Positions 1 through 11,000 of a DNA stretch of 64,000 nucleotides are shown piece after piece (position 1 is the first letter of the stretch; each line of letters opens with the position of its first letter). The DNA comes from Watersipora subatra. Lineage: Eukaryota > Bryozoa > Gymnolaemata > Cheilostomatida > Watersiporidae. The stretch is taken from assembly GCF_963576615.1 (NCBI RefSeq), contig NC_088711.1:60058248-60122247 (forward strand), written 5' to 3'. The notes under the pieces were generated by a model. It was not told the DNA's origin. It was given only the letters and a program-made list of their open reading frames with translations, and did no database searches. A program made the translations under genes and the position numbers.

Positions 1-20
1 TTATGCACCTTTGTCAGTTT

Positions 21-312
21 TTATTGATTGGTTCGGAGCCGCCGATACAGTTGGTCCCATCTTTCCTCTCTTTCTTCAAAGATATTCGCCATGCGTCTGC
101 AGCAGCCTTCAAACTCCTCAGCTTTGCGGTCCGTCTGCACGCATGAGTTGAAAGAATTGAGCATCTCCTGACCTATAAAACCAGATGGAAACACTTGAAC
201 AAAGACTATTCCACTAAATGAAAGAACATTGGCTACAAAGAACAATATCCGTGTAATTGTGGGGATTCTCACATAGGGTTGGTAGTCTATTGTTTCTATA
301 CACTGGCCATTT
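21..312 (-). CDS. Possible 3' terminal exon of a single-pass membrane protein (partial)
   Basis: An open frame on the minus strand runs from a possible TTAG acceptor near 312 down to a TAA stop at 21-23. It encodes about 96 residues: a short N-terminal stretch with one Cys, a strongly hydrophobic segment (ILFFVANVLSFSGIVFVQVF) able to span a membrane, then a charged, coiled-coil-like tail with three Cys and many Glu/Arg. The stop codon lies inside an AATAAA signal (complement of 20-25), which suits a transcript end. Upstream exons were not found. No family was recognised. The mixed composition and the placed polyA signal favour a real exon, but the acceptor is weak. Confidence 0.4.
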
Positions 313-557
313 CTAAGCCTTTATAAACTGCAAGGCTTCCAGACATACACTCAGTCTGAATATGATGCTATAAGCGGTGTGCGCAAAGAAGGGGTTAAAC
401 TGGCGCAGGCTTGACATATAATTTATCGACAACAGGTTGACGTGTAATTGGACCAATTTGCGTCACTGCTGTCATTTTGGTTAACTATGTTAGCGACAGT
501 TGTATTTTTGAGTTGCAAAATTCCGGATCGTAATAATTTGTTTAAGAAACTAAATTT

Positions 558-660
558 AGGTAATCATGAGTTGGCCAATGAAATTGCACATTTATTTCTT
601 ATGTAGTGGTAATCCATAAGAATTAAATGTGCAATTTAATTGGCCAGCACATGATTACCT
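558..660. repeat. Palindromic MITE-like element, 46-bp arms
   Basis: The left arm begins AGGTAATCATG and the right arm is its reverse complement ending CATGATTACCT. About 46 bp of each arm pair with few mismatches around a loop of roughly 10 bases. The short size, near-complete palindrome and lack of coding suggest a foldback or MITE relic. No clear target duplication is seen. Confidence 0.7.
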
Positions 661-1382
661 AGGAATTAATTTGAAAACAACGAGGTATGCGAGGAAGATC
701 TTATGGCAATTTTTCAAAGGCATCAAGTTTTGTCCTTCATGTGAGAGGTGCTGCCAGATATGCGATTAAACCAGTCAACATTTTGATTCGATACAGGCAG
801 TGACCTAAGTAGATGCTAACAACGTGATCAGCACTGGGTTTCGTTGGCTAAATCCATCAAAAATATAAACACTAGCTTGCTGTTAGAAAATAGCAGGTAG
901 ATTTCCCAAAAAATCTTTAATAAAAATAAGAAAGGTCATAGAAAATACTATTGAACACACAGCTAAATATGTCAATACGCACGGAGTGTATCGACACCAA
1001 AAGCACCATTAAAGAAAGATGAGCACGGATCATCACAACCTAGCTAAATATCAGGTCTAGAAAGCATTGATCTGTGTAATCACTTCTTCCCATTTAAGAT
1101 ATAACTAGCTGTCATGCATTTAGATTAATGGATTCCAGTAGCTCCCACGATAGAGATCATTATGTCAACTAGCCATATTATAGGCTTATAAATAACAATT
1201 TGCATGAAATATAGACAGCGCAAGGGTCTATAATATTGAAGAGCCGAGGTGCTATTTGAAACGATCTAACACCATGCCTTTTTTCATTAAATATGCACAC
1301 AAGTGCAATTTAAACAATTTAAATTTGGTCCCGAAGATACACAAAAACATGACTTTAATTTTTTTAAAGTAATTTTTGCAAG
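661..1382. other. Non-coding stretch, nothing recognised
   Basis: AT-rich sequence with no exon-like frame, RNA gene or tandem repeat that I can support. Confidence 0.5.
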
Positions 1383-2646
1383 TACAGTCATACTTCGACT
1401 TACGAGCTTAATGCGTTCCGAGACTGAGCTCGTATGTCAATTTACTCGCATGTTGGTGCAATTTATTTATATATAGAACAATTAAATATATATTAATTGG
1501 TTTCTATACTCTAAAAAATGCAAATAAAACACTCAAAATAAGATATTGTAACAGAAAAAACATGTTGGTTATTGTCCTAACTTACCACATGCTTTCAAAA
1601 AGCAACAAATAAAAAACAATGCAAGGAAATGTGATTAACTAAAATGTAAAATTAAATACATACAGTAGCAGCTAACGCTAGCATTTGCCAAGGAGGGAGA
1701 TATAAGTGTTATTCTGCATTACAACAGTTGAATTTGATAAATTTGGATTTTATCAAAGTCTTAAAAAACAAACTTAACAGCAAACCTAAAAGCAAACTTT
1801 CATTTTTCGTAATTAAAATTTCTTCGGCGTTCATAGTTGGAAGTTTCTCGCTGGTTAGCTAATTTTTCCTTTGTTTTCGCTTTCACGACTAGCCGGTCGT
1901 TTTAAGATAAACCTATCTAAGGACGTTTGCCTTTGTCGCTCTTTCAACGTGTTGTGATTAGGACGAACACTGGTGTCGTCACAAAGGGTTAATGCACGAC
2001 CACTAGCCAACTTGTCCGAAAGTCTATTTTTATAATTTTTACAGATAGCACCGGCCTTTTCACCTTTATTGAAACATCGTTTCAGTTACACTGTCACCGG
2101 CCAATTGTTTATCTTTTATCCAATGCCTGAGCAGTCTCCCCATCAGCGGTCGTGAAGATCGCTGCGTAGTTTAGAAACGCATTATGGTTAGTCCTTTTGC
2201 AAACTAAATGCCCTGAATATAACCCTTCGGTTTGATAATTGTAAATGTATTTCTGTCATATTGCTGAGCTAGATCAATCACGCATACACATTTTGCATAT
2301 TTTACAATAATTTTCCGTTTAATATCAATTGTTATCATTTGCTTTTTCTTTCCATTATCTTTCATTTTACTGGCAAACTTTCGGTCTACGCACCGTACTT
2401 TTAATTCACATAATTCTGCACTGAAAATTATAAGACAGAAAACACGATACAAAAGTATAACCTGAGTAGTTGAAAAATACAGAGTGATGCTGTTCACATA
2501 AAACACCTCCGGCATATTTTGCAACTGACTCACGTGCTCGTATCTCAAACATTGCTCGTATGTTAGTGCTAAAACTTGCTTAAAAGCTGGCTCGTATCTC
2601 AAGTTTCTTGTATGTTAGAGCACTCGTAAGTTGAAGTATTACTGTA
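1383..2646 (-). mobile_element. Tigger (pogo/Tc1-mariner superfamily) element, internally deleted, copy 1
   Basis: Terminal inverted repeats begin TACAGTCATACTTCGACTTA on the left and, reverse complemented, TACAGTAATACTTCAACTTA on the right, with TA at both outer edges as expected for the TA target of Tc1/mariner elements. A second copy at 21306-22526 is closely similar along its whole length. Only an N-terminal transposase fragment is present (2204-2365, minus strand) and no DDE catalytic region is visible, so the element is non-autonomous. Confidence 0.85.
2204..2365 (-). pseudogene. Tigger-like transposase N-terminal fragment (CENP-B/psq-type HTH), copy 1
   Basis: About 53 residues starting MKDNGKKKQMITIDIKRK and containing KYAKCVCVIDLAQQYDRNT. 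This matches the N-terminal helix-turn-helix of Tigger/CENP-B-like transposases (basic start, ITxxxKxxIIxKYxxG, then xDLAxxYxRNxST). The frame stops after the HTH and no catalytic domain follows. The equivalent segment in the second copy (22101-22259) ends the same way, so the deletion came before the copies spread. Confidence 0.7.
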
Positions 2647-3067
2647 GTGCACTGAGCTCCACGTGTTTTCAACTCAACATCAACTTTACCAAAGGTTCAC
2701 ACATGAAATCACACTAACTATGAGAATTAAAAGAGGTTAACCTGCTACTTGTTGTCATTATAATAGGGTCTATCAGATCCGTGCAAATTCAGGTCAACGC
2801 CTTGTAATTGGTCTATTTGCTACTACGTATGCATCACGCCATACTAATGTTATGAAACAAAATCCGTGAAGACGACTCTCACAATGAAATACTATATATC
2901 AAAGAAAGGCTTATGGAAATCTAATTAATTAATCTGCTTGGCATTGTGGGTAGGAAATGGCAGGCTGGTTCAATGGGATTAGATCTATGGAATACTTGTG
3001 AAGGATGAACGATGTATATTCAACCAACCCGCTTCCGTCGCTTGACCATCTCTGAAATATGTCCCCG

Positions 3068-3202
3068 TCAGTCTGCGATTGTGAACTCTGTTGGCATTTC
3101 TGAAGAGAACTCTTGTCGCGTAGAAAGAGGCGTCACAGAGGAATCCTTTGTCACCTGCGAGCTGTCCGAGAAGGCAACATGACCAATGACTCCGCGGTAT
3201 AC
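3068..3202 (-). CDS. Possible 3' terminal coding exon, Ser/Thr-rich C-terminal tail
   Basis: On the minus strand a TGTAG acceptor is followed by exactly 45 codons (phase 0) ending in TGA at 3068-3070. The segment is much GC-richer than its surroundings. It encodes VYRGVIGHVAFSDSSQVTKD and onward, a polar Ser/Thr-rich tail ending EFTIAD, which would suit the cytoplasmic end of a receptor or transporter. No upstream exon or nearby AATAAA was found, so this is a composition-based call. Confidence 0.35.
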   Translation of the reverse strand, partial: VYRGVIGHVAFSDSSQVTKDSSVTPLSTRQEFSSEMPTEFTIAD

Positions 3203-3568
3203 CTACATTTTGTCACATAAAATAATTAGTCTAATATTCTATAGATATGACCTTGCTGTTCACCCTAATTATGTAGATATGGAGACTGTATTTGCTAGCC
3301 AACGACTTAGAGACACTGAGGTGTCATACTGCAGGTAACTTGGCGGTCTTCCAAATTTTAATAGTTCCAATTTTTTGTTTTTTAACAAGGCTGAAATTTT
3401 AGACCGTTTTGCAAAAAAGCAATAACATTGTAAAATTTATTTTCATAAATTGTTTATAGCTGGTGGCAGCATATATAAAATATTGTATTCAAATGACTGT
3501 ACAGTTGCACCTCTACTTACGACTTCAACATATGAAGTTTCCAGTAACAAAAGTAAAATTTGAGCTAA

Positions 3569-3866
3569 CGCGTAACACCCCACTCATAACACGCGTAACA
3601 CCACACTCGTAACACGCGTAACACCACACTCATAACACTCGTAACACCACACTCGTAACACGCGTAACACCACACTCATAACACGCGTAAAACCACACTC
3701 GTAACACGCGTAACACCACACTCATAACACGCGTAACACCACACTCGTAACACGCGTAACACCACACTCGTAACACGCGCAAAACCACACTCGTAACACC
3801 ACACTCGTAACACGCGTAACACCACACTCATAACACGCGTAACACCACACTCGTAACACGAGTAAT
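3569..3866. repeat. Minisatellite, about 23-bp unit, roughly 13 copies
   Basis: Tandem array of CGTAACACCACACTCRTAACACG units. The sixth base from the CACTC motif alternates between A and G, giving CATAAC and CGTAAC types. Each 23-mer is built from two 11-12-bp half units. Some units are shortened. Confidence 0.95.
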
Positions 3867-5542
3867 TTTAAGCACACGATGTTCAAAGGTTTTTAAAACA
3901 TTGCAGTTTTACAAGAAGTTAGTTAAAATTAACAATAGACCATAAAAATTTGAAAATAATACTTAATTCATATTTGATTAAGTTACTCAATGTATCTTTT
4001 ATTATGTATTTTATTATTATCCACAGCTGAACTAGTGCATTGCAAATCTTACATTTCATTTTATATCTCAGAGGATATGAGAATAAAACCTTTTAATCAA
4101 CCGATTTCATCAATTCAGATTTTTACATCTAATTTGGTTTTTTGTATATTTTTATTATGTGATCATTTTATTTTTCTGTGATTTACCTGAAGTGCTTATA
4201 AGTAGGTTTCCAAACTGCAAAACAAATATTACAAAATACGTCGTATTTTGCAGGAATAGGCAAAATAAATAACTGAATGAACTATTTTTATGCAGAAGTT
4301 AACTGCATATATGAGCAATACAATTCTTTTTTTTTTAAGTATATAAAATGAAAATCCATACACAAATGGTTAAGCAACCAGCGCCAAAGAAGCTTACGTC
4401 TTACAAAAAGTTTAACTTCTTTATTGAGTAAAGCCTTCATCTTTGCTAATACTAAAAGCTTTAGGATGTGTTTAGCGAGTAGCATAGACTAACTTTCAAC
4501 TCTACAGATTTTTGAAAAATTTCGTTTTCTACTTTGAATTTCCATAAACCAGATGGAGGATTAGGCCGGTTTTCCAGTGTGAGAATTTAGCAAATTTTCT
4601 GACATTTGAGAAGACGTTACAAACTAATAAATGTTTAGTAGTTTTCCACAAGCGCTACGAGCTTCGTATGTGCAAAACGAGGTTCTAAGGCTAAAGCAGA
4701 AATAATCTAATTTGAAAATGTACTAAAGACAATGCGAGGTTATCTTCAACTAGGTTACTGTTGCTAGGAGGTATTCCCGTGACATAATACCACTGTTAGG
4801 ATGTAAAACAGATTTGCAAATTTTAAAAACATGTCATAATACAAAATAGTTAACCTTTCTTTTAGAAGGTCAGAAAATCATAAATGGAAAAAACAGTTTT
4901 TTTAAGATTTAAAAAAAATTAAATTATAAAGACAGATAAAAAGCATGTAATTAAAGAGGACATTATTTTAGAAAATAAGTTGAACAAAGTGCAATTTGCT
5001 TAATATTCCCGGAGAAAATCCTGATTACAATTTCATTTCTGTCTTGTTTGAAGCAAGTGTGTATTGTGCATGATAAGTACCTTGCCGGCAGTAAATATTA
5101 TTGAGATAAGCTCCGATGATAAAGCAGATTATGATGGGCAGAGGAGTTGCCATCACGCCATCACATTGTTCATTATTCGCATGACTGGCTCAAAAGCCTT
5201 TTAAGATGCTTATCATAGTAAATCACTGATGTCCACATCGGGAAGACGGTAATAAAAATGTAATTAACTTTTTAAACTTTCAAAAACATATAAAGTTGAA
5301 CTATTAAGATAGCCTAAGAATCTTAATTTATGTCCGCATCTATCGGTTAGCCGTGTTTTCATATAATTATTAGCAAAGTTTGCTAAGTTCCCTGTCTTGG
5401 TTACCAACTTAAACAATCTTAGTCACCATGTAAAAATATTAAAACAAGAGAAGATATTTTTTCAATAAATCTGGATAAAGCTAGTGTTTGCCATTAAAAA
5501 TGTACAGCAGTGTTTCGAGTTTTGACGAAACTGCATGCCGGC
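3867..5542. other. Non-coding stretch, nothing recognised
   Basis: AT-rich sequence with scattered short frames of low-complexity composition. No splice-bounded exon, RNA gene or repeat unit is supported. Confidence 0.5.
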
Positions 5543-5548
5543 TTTATT
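5543..5548 (-). terminator. PolyA signal of the secreted-peptide gene
   Basis: AATAAA on the minus strand, about 100 bases after the stop at 5648. The spacing fits a short 3' UTR and supports 5648 as the true gene end. Confidence 0.6.
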
Positions 5549-5647
5549 TGCTCCCTTTGGAGGATAAAATGTCTGTAAGCTTCCACAGCGCAAATAATTG
5601 CTACAAGCCCTGAATATCTCAGAGATTGAGCAGTTAGAGAAGATAAG

Positions 5648-5848
5648 CTACACACCTTCTAGTTCGTCTTGAATGGTGCCGAAGTCAACATCTCGTGTCT
5701 GCCTTGTTCTGGGAGTTTCCAGGCTCGGTTCGACTTCGTCAGCCAGCACCTCAGCCTCCAACTCCTCTTCACTCTCCCGTGCCGTTGGACGATGGCCTTT
5801 GATGTAACTCCTCATCGAGTCTCGTACATCATCGGTGGAATTCCTGGT
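5648..5848 (-). CDS. Secreted-peptide gene, terminal coding exon 3
   Basis: CAACAG acceptor, 67 codons including a TAG stop at 5648-5650. It encodes a Glu-rich acidic domain with RTRQTRD basic sites and ends IQDELEGV. A GTGTGTAG string overlaps the stop and could act as a donor, but the downstream polyA signal favours termination here. Confidence 0.65.
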   Translation of the reverse strand, partial: TRNSTDDVRDSMRSYIKGHRPTARESEEELEAEVLADEVEPSLETPRTRQTRDVDFGTIQDELEGV

Positions 5849-7968
5849 CTGTTGACATAACATGGCAGTATTAGAGGCTGGAGGATTGTTAATACGTAGA
5901 CTTCATATTGTTAATGAATGCTACACTTCAAAAATAATAAGATACATGACCAAAATGATAATAACTGAACAATATTGACCAACTAATAGCTAAAGTTACG
6001 TTGTTGCTACATAAAAATTCATAAAGTATGAAGATAATATGAAAAATAAAACAATTTCAATTAAAACAGTTAACTTAATGAAAGCATTGTAAGGTGTAGT
6101 TATTTGGTGATGTCTTCTATTAAAGTTGTTCTGTTTACTCAGGCAAGATATGAGGAAATTATGAAGTCAAGTTTTAAACTGTTTTGCAGTTCAATTCATC
6201 ATTTGTCATCTGTGCTAGTCACATGTTCCATGTACAAAGGTTAGACATAAATTATAAAAACCGAGATTTGAAATTTATTGCGAAACTGCTTGACTTGTTC
6301 AAGTCTGTAGCAAAAAATGTAAAAAGTCAAATGATGTTTTTCATTAAAAATCTAACTGCACCAGTAAACATAGCTCCTAGCGTCAACAGCCCTTGTGAAA
6401 ATAGCAACACTGTCATGTGAACACAACTTCTAGAGTTAATCAGTTATGATATTCAGCTTACAAATAAACAATCATGTTTGAGCAAATTTTTTATGAACTT
6501 ACGTTTTGTTTGGTTTGTTTTTTTTCTAGCGCAGAAGAAACACCAAATACTTAATTATATTTATAAATTATATAAGCACCCAAATAATTTAAAACTATGC
6601 AAAAAATCGGAGTAAAATCTTAAATTAAACGTAATAAAGTAGATTAATGGAGTAATATTCAGTGAAACATCATTGTTATCTTATCTTGGAGACAGGTGAA
6701 CAGATGTGTCATGAAGAGCAATATTTAGGTTCATTGATGGGGCGAGTAATTTGAATTGACAATGTAGTTCAACTTTTTGAACTAGTTACAACCATTTTTA
6801 ACTTTTACCAATTTTCTATGTTTACAAAGAATTAGAAAACTTACGTTTGAAGAAATATTTGATGTCATGTAGGCCTACTGGAAATGACCTTGCAATGACC
6901 TTGCGTGTGAAAAGAAACATTTGCCAAAATTTTATTTTGTAACTTGAAACATTCATATGGTTTGATTGTAATTTTTGTAACTTACACCGGTTTTTTTTGA
7001 GAAATGTGATGCAGAGAAGGAGAAGATAACTCTGTTGGTGACACAACAGTTAATTTCTAGCTACAAGTGTAGCTCATTTTATATGCAGTTAAGAAAAAGC
7101 AACAAAACTCCTACAAACTTGTAACAGAAGTTAACTTACAGTTATGTAATTATATGTTGTCAGTTCTGAGTGTGTAAGTAACTTACGGGAGTTGTTCCCC
7201 TTGATGCGCTGAAGCTGCCATCCGCATTCATTTCAGGAACCTCACCACTGATTGCAATCATTTGCAGGAATTCTGCAATAACATCAGATGCTTGTTATAA
7301 GTGCACTACAGCATCCATACAAAGAGCTAGTTGTTAGGTAACATCATCAATAATAAAATGCTTAAAAGTTTATAGAATGATTAACACCATTTTAAAATTT
7401 TCTAATTCATTTAGATTTAAGTTTGTTTACTCTTAATATTTGTGCTTAATAGTAAACCTCAATAGAAAATTATAATTTTATATATATTGTCAAACAGCAG
7501 TTTCCTAGTAGATGTTGATTTGTTGGCAAATATCCAAAAATATTAGACACCGGGTAAAGTTGATTCGATTTACAAAAATGTATTTATGCAAAACAGAAAT
7601 TATTTGCAGTTTTGTTTATTACTTTATCTCTAGAGCTGCAAATTTGTTCTAAAATAATCATAATAATATCATATCGTAATGCCTCAGTTTAGTTTAAAAA
7701 GGTCTATTGGTGATTACATAGAATTTTATTTGCACTATAAAATGTACCAAAAAATTGCATAGTTAATTATTTTTCACTCACCGTCGAAAAGCCTTGGAGA
7801 GCGTCTTCCGTCGTAGCGATGCGAACGTCTGGAGCTGCTTCGTCGAGTTGGTCTGGCATCACTGACTGGTAGATCTTCTTGGCTGGCTGCATCGGATGAC
7901 TCTGGTATCCAGCTTGCATGCACCGCAGCACATACCATCAGCACGCAGATCATATGTTTAATATGCAT
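5648..7968 (-). CDS. Small secreted prohormone-like protein, three exons
   Basis: Exons 7968-7782, 7272-7187 and 5848-5648 (minus) join in phase (1, then 0) with GTGAG/GTAAG donors and CAG acceptors. They give a protein of about 157 residues. Residues 1-18 (MHIKHMICVLMVCAAVHA) are a typical signal peptide. Next comes an Arg/Ser-rich part with several dibasic sites (TRR, SRR, GRR near residues 40-56), then FDEFLQMIAISGEVPEMN, and finally a long acidic tail rich in Glu with further basic sites. There are no cysteines in the mature part, no membrane segment and no enzyme motif. The layout of signal peptide, dibasic sites and acidic spacer is that of a neuropeptide or hormone precursor. The family is not recognised and no Gly-Lys-Arg amidation site is seen. 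A TATA box (8069-8075) and polyA signal (5543-5548) frame the gene. Confidence 0.7.
6845..6874 (-). CDS. Possible optional 30-base microexon of the secreted-peptide gene
   Basis: Between exons 2 and 3, a CCAGTAG acceptor and a GTAAGTTTT donor enclose exactly 30 bases that read AYMTSNISSN in phase 0. Inclusion would keep the frame and add an N-glycosylation sequon (NIS). The acceptor is weak. Several other donor-like ACTTAC strings occur in this intron, so this may be chance. Confidence 0.2.
7187..7272 (-). CDS. Secreted-peptide gene, coding exon 2
   Basis: TTGCAG acceptor, 86 bases, GTAAGTTAC donor. Its 29 codons begin EFLQMIAISGEVPEMNADGS, a segment flanked by basic residues that could be a processed peptide. 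Confidence 0.65.
7782..7968 (-). CDS. Secreted-peptide gene, coding exon 1
   Basis: Starts at the ATG complement of 7966-7968 and ends at a GTGAG donor after GACG (phase 1). It encodes the signal peptide and the Arg/Ser-rich dibasic part. Confidence 0.7.
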
Positions 7969-8068
7969 GGTTGCCGAGTGTTGTCTTGCAAGGACTTGAT
8001 CTAAACTGCCGGTGGAAGTTTCTGCTCGTCTGGGAAACTGATTGCTTCACACTGCAAGCAGTCTGTAG

Positions 8069-8075
8069 TTTTATA
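8069..8075 (-). promoter_or_regulatory. TATA box of the secreted-peptide gene
   Basis: TATAAAA on the minus strand, about 100 bases before the ATG at 7968. It would place transcription start near 8040 and give a 5' UTR of roughly 70 bases. Confidence 0.55.
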
Positions 8076-8079
8076 GGCA

Positions 8080-11000
8080 ATTAATCAGATATGGCCTGAT
8101 CTTTCACGTCTCAACAATCATCCGATTGACCAATGGCCTTGCTGGGATCTAGGCCACTCCCCCTAATATGAGCTCACTTTAATCCTCTACACAAATTATT
8201 GCTATGAAGTTTGAATTATTGAAAGAACTCCTGCAAGAAGAAATCTGTGACAAATCCTCACCTCCTGATTCGTCAGCTATTGATACCAGCTTTTAGCTGG
8301 TATACCTGAGATATCCTACGCTTGCCAGTACTGCATGCCAGAAAGGCAGAAAACTGGAGCTCTTTCACATGTAAATGAAGACATATTTTAAAATATTCTT
8401 TTTCATTATCTCTATACAGCATTAGTGTTCCAACTGATCAACTATAATTTTAAAGACCTTTGTCTGAGTCCTAAAAACTATTTGTAATAAATACTGCTTT
8501 GGTAGCTTACCAAGAAACTATATGAATTTACATAATATAATTTGTTGCAAAAAATGAACAGAATGTATTTATTTTTTGACAGGCTGGCAACCTTTATTGA
8601 GTTTACATAGGGTTGCCATTGCATGACCATCTTTATTTTTTTGCGACTGAAACTCAAAACTACAACTTTAATTAACATTTTGTTGTACATCTACCTGCCG
8701 ATCTAGAACTGGAGTGAAAACGTGTAGCAGGGCTTTGTGGTCATCTAAAACATCAAATTATACTAGGGCATACCTGGCATAACAGAAAATACCAAGAAAT
8801 ACCTGGCCAGGCTGCCTACAAATATATGCGAAGACTCTCTGGCTTAACAGGTATTATTATTCTATAACACCCTGGAAAACTTGACAATTGTGTTGGCTAC
8901 CGATACAGTTTTCGTGTTACTACCCCTTCAGAATTTGAAATATATCCCTTCCTTTCCTTGACAAAACATTAGAGCTAATTGCAGTGCTGCACATTTAGAC
9001 AAACATCTACGAGCTTGTCAAGACAGCCATCTGAGGCATGACAGCGGTTTTCCTTCATTCACCACGCATCGTATTTTCTTCTAGTTGTAACTTAAGCGTG
9101 TCAGCATTGAGCAACCGAGAATGCTTGACAGGAATGTCTCAAACAAAGTATTGAATTGCTTATTTTACTAGTCATTGTAGTAGCCATAACAAGAGGGAAC
9201 GGTGTGACGCGGTCGTTGCTAACTGAACAAGCGCCTGCCTCTTGATGCGTAGAAACAAAAGCCGAGTTACCAAATCAGGTCACACTTAAAATTAATCAAA
9301 ACTTGAATTACAACATAATTCAAAATCAGACCATATATAATATTGATTGGAGGCGGAAATATGGTGCCACACGGCATTAAAAGCCATGAGACATGCCATT
9401 GTAAAAGCATTATTGATTTATAAAAGAGACAGAGGACAATGCGCATTCTGTCTGTATTCGTATCTTCAAAGGAATTACTCGGCCCATATCACTGTTTACA
9501 AATAATACAACTAACCAGCCAATAAACCATGGGCTCATTGAATGAACTCATATCCTATATATAATAGAAAGTGTTGTTCTAAAAAATTCTGATTAGTAAA
9601 TATCTCATGGCATTTCCTACCTTCAAAAAAAGTTCACATCGCTCGGCACCCAAAAGCTTAATTAATTATACATAATAGTTTACATATTTTATTTACTCAT
9701 TGTCACCTGTTTACTCGTGTCAACTGGCAGGATGTAGCTATTGACTACTCGTGTCAACTGGTAGGACATATCTGTTGACAATTAGTCACTATCTGTGACT
9801 GACAACAACTTGGTCTTTCGGAACACTGCCATGGTAAGATGAGATGAAATTGTAATATTCGGCTGCTAGACACCTTCACTGATCATGGCCAAAAATAATC
9901 ACGGTAGCGCTATGCCAAAGTTCAGAGCACAAATTGAGGAAACTCGAAAAAGAGTTTTTCATTTTGTTCTTTTTAATTTTATCGCTTATTAAAATAATTT
10001 TTCTTATAAAGTTTCTAATCATCTCGTTTATTACCTTGACTCAAATAGTTTTTAAGAATGTGTCAGATAAATCTATATGACAGAAGCCATGCAGAACAAT
10101 TTGTCTTGATCTTCATTGGCACGATGCCCATCCATGGTAATTAGATCTATCAACCTTTTAGCGATCAAGTTTCTGTCATGTAAATTAAACTCATTATAAA
10201 AAATATAAATATATCACATTGAAGAGTTGGGCTGCTTCCTCCTCGTACATGTTAAACCAGAACGATGAGTTTTCATAGTAGGTAGCTGCAGGAAATTGAA
10301 AGCAGGTCGATAGGTTGAACGCGGTAGGAAACTCAAATTGAAAGCCTAATTCCTAGACTAGACCTAGACGTGTCAGTAGCCTTGACTAGACCTCCTGTCA
10401 GTAACATCTATATAAAACGCTGCTTTTTATAACACTGCTTTCCTTCTCAGATGGCACCAGTTAGACTAGCTCTGGCAGCCCTGAAATATAGCTATATAGA
10501 ATAAGCTTATCAAGCGGACAACATTTATGGCTTGGGCTTTCAATGTATCGGCTGAAAAGTTTTGGAAATCAAGAACACATTTATCTATATTGAAGAGTGC
10601 GTTTCGAGCCATTATCTGTGTCAAGGAAGAAAATATTGTTACCGTATAAAAGCGAAAAATTAGTGTTGACAAATCCCAATTACACTTTATTAAAAATAAT
10701 TCTACATACGATTAATTCTATGACTTACTCTATGGTTTACTTTTATATTTTCTTTATCAATGAATACCTCTGTGATTTGTAGCTGAATTTATAACCTAAA
10801 ACACCAGGTGAAGTTTTTGACCGATGAGCTTCTTTTGAACTACTGGTGTTCATATACTTACCTATAAGATATTATATGTACTACTTACTATATAAAGTAC
10901 ATTGTTCTATTATATATTACATACTACATTAAAATATTAACAGAAACAAAGCTACACTACATTAACATGCGAGTTTGTTGACACAAAGGTTTCGGCGGAA

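Noticed and set aside
3630-3827. 65-codon minus-strand frame of CYECGVT-like repeats
   Set aside because: It is a direct translation of the minisatellite and has no start context or splice sites.
10227-10283. Minus-strand exon-like string encoding YYENSSFWFNMYEEEAAQLF
   Set aside because: A CTGCAG acceptor is present, but there is no good donor or polyA signal and no partner exon within reach.
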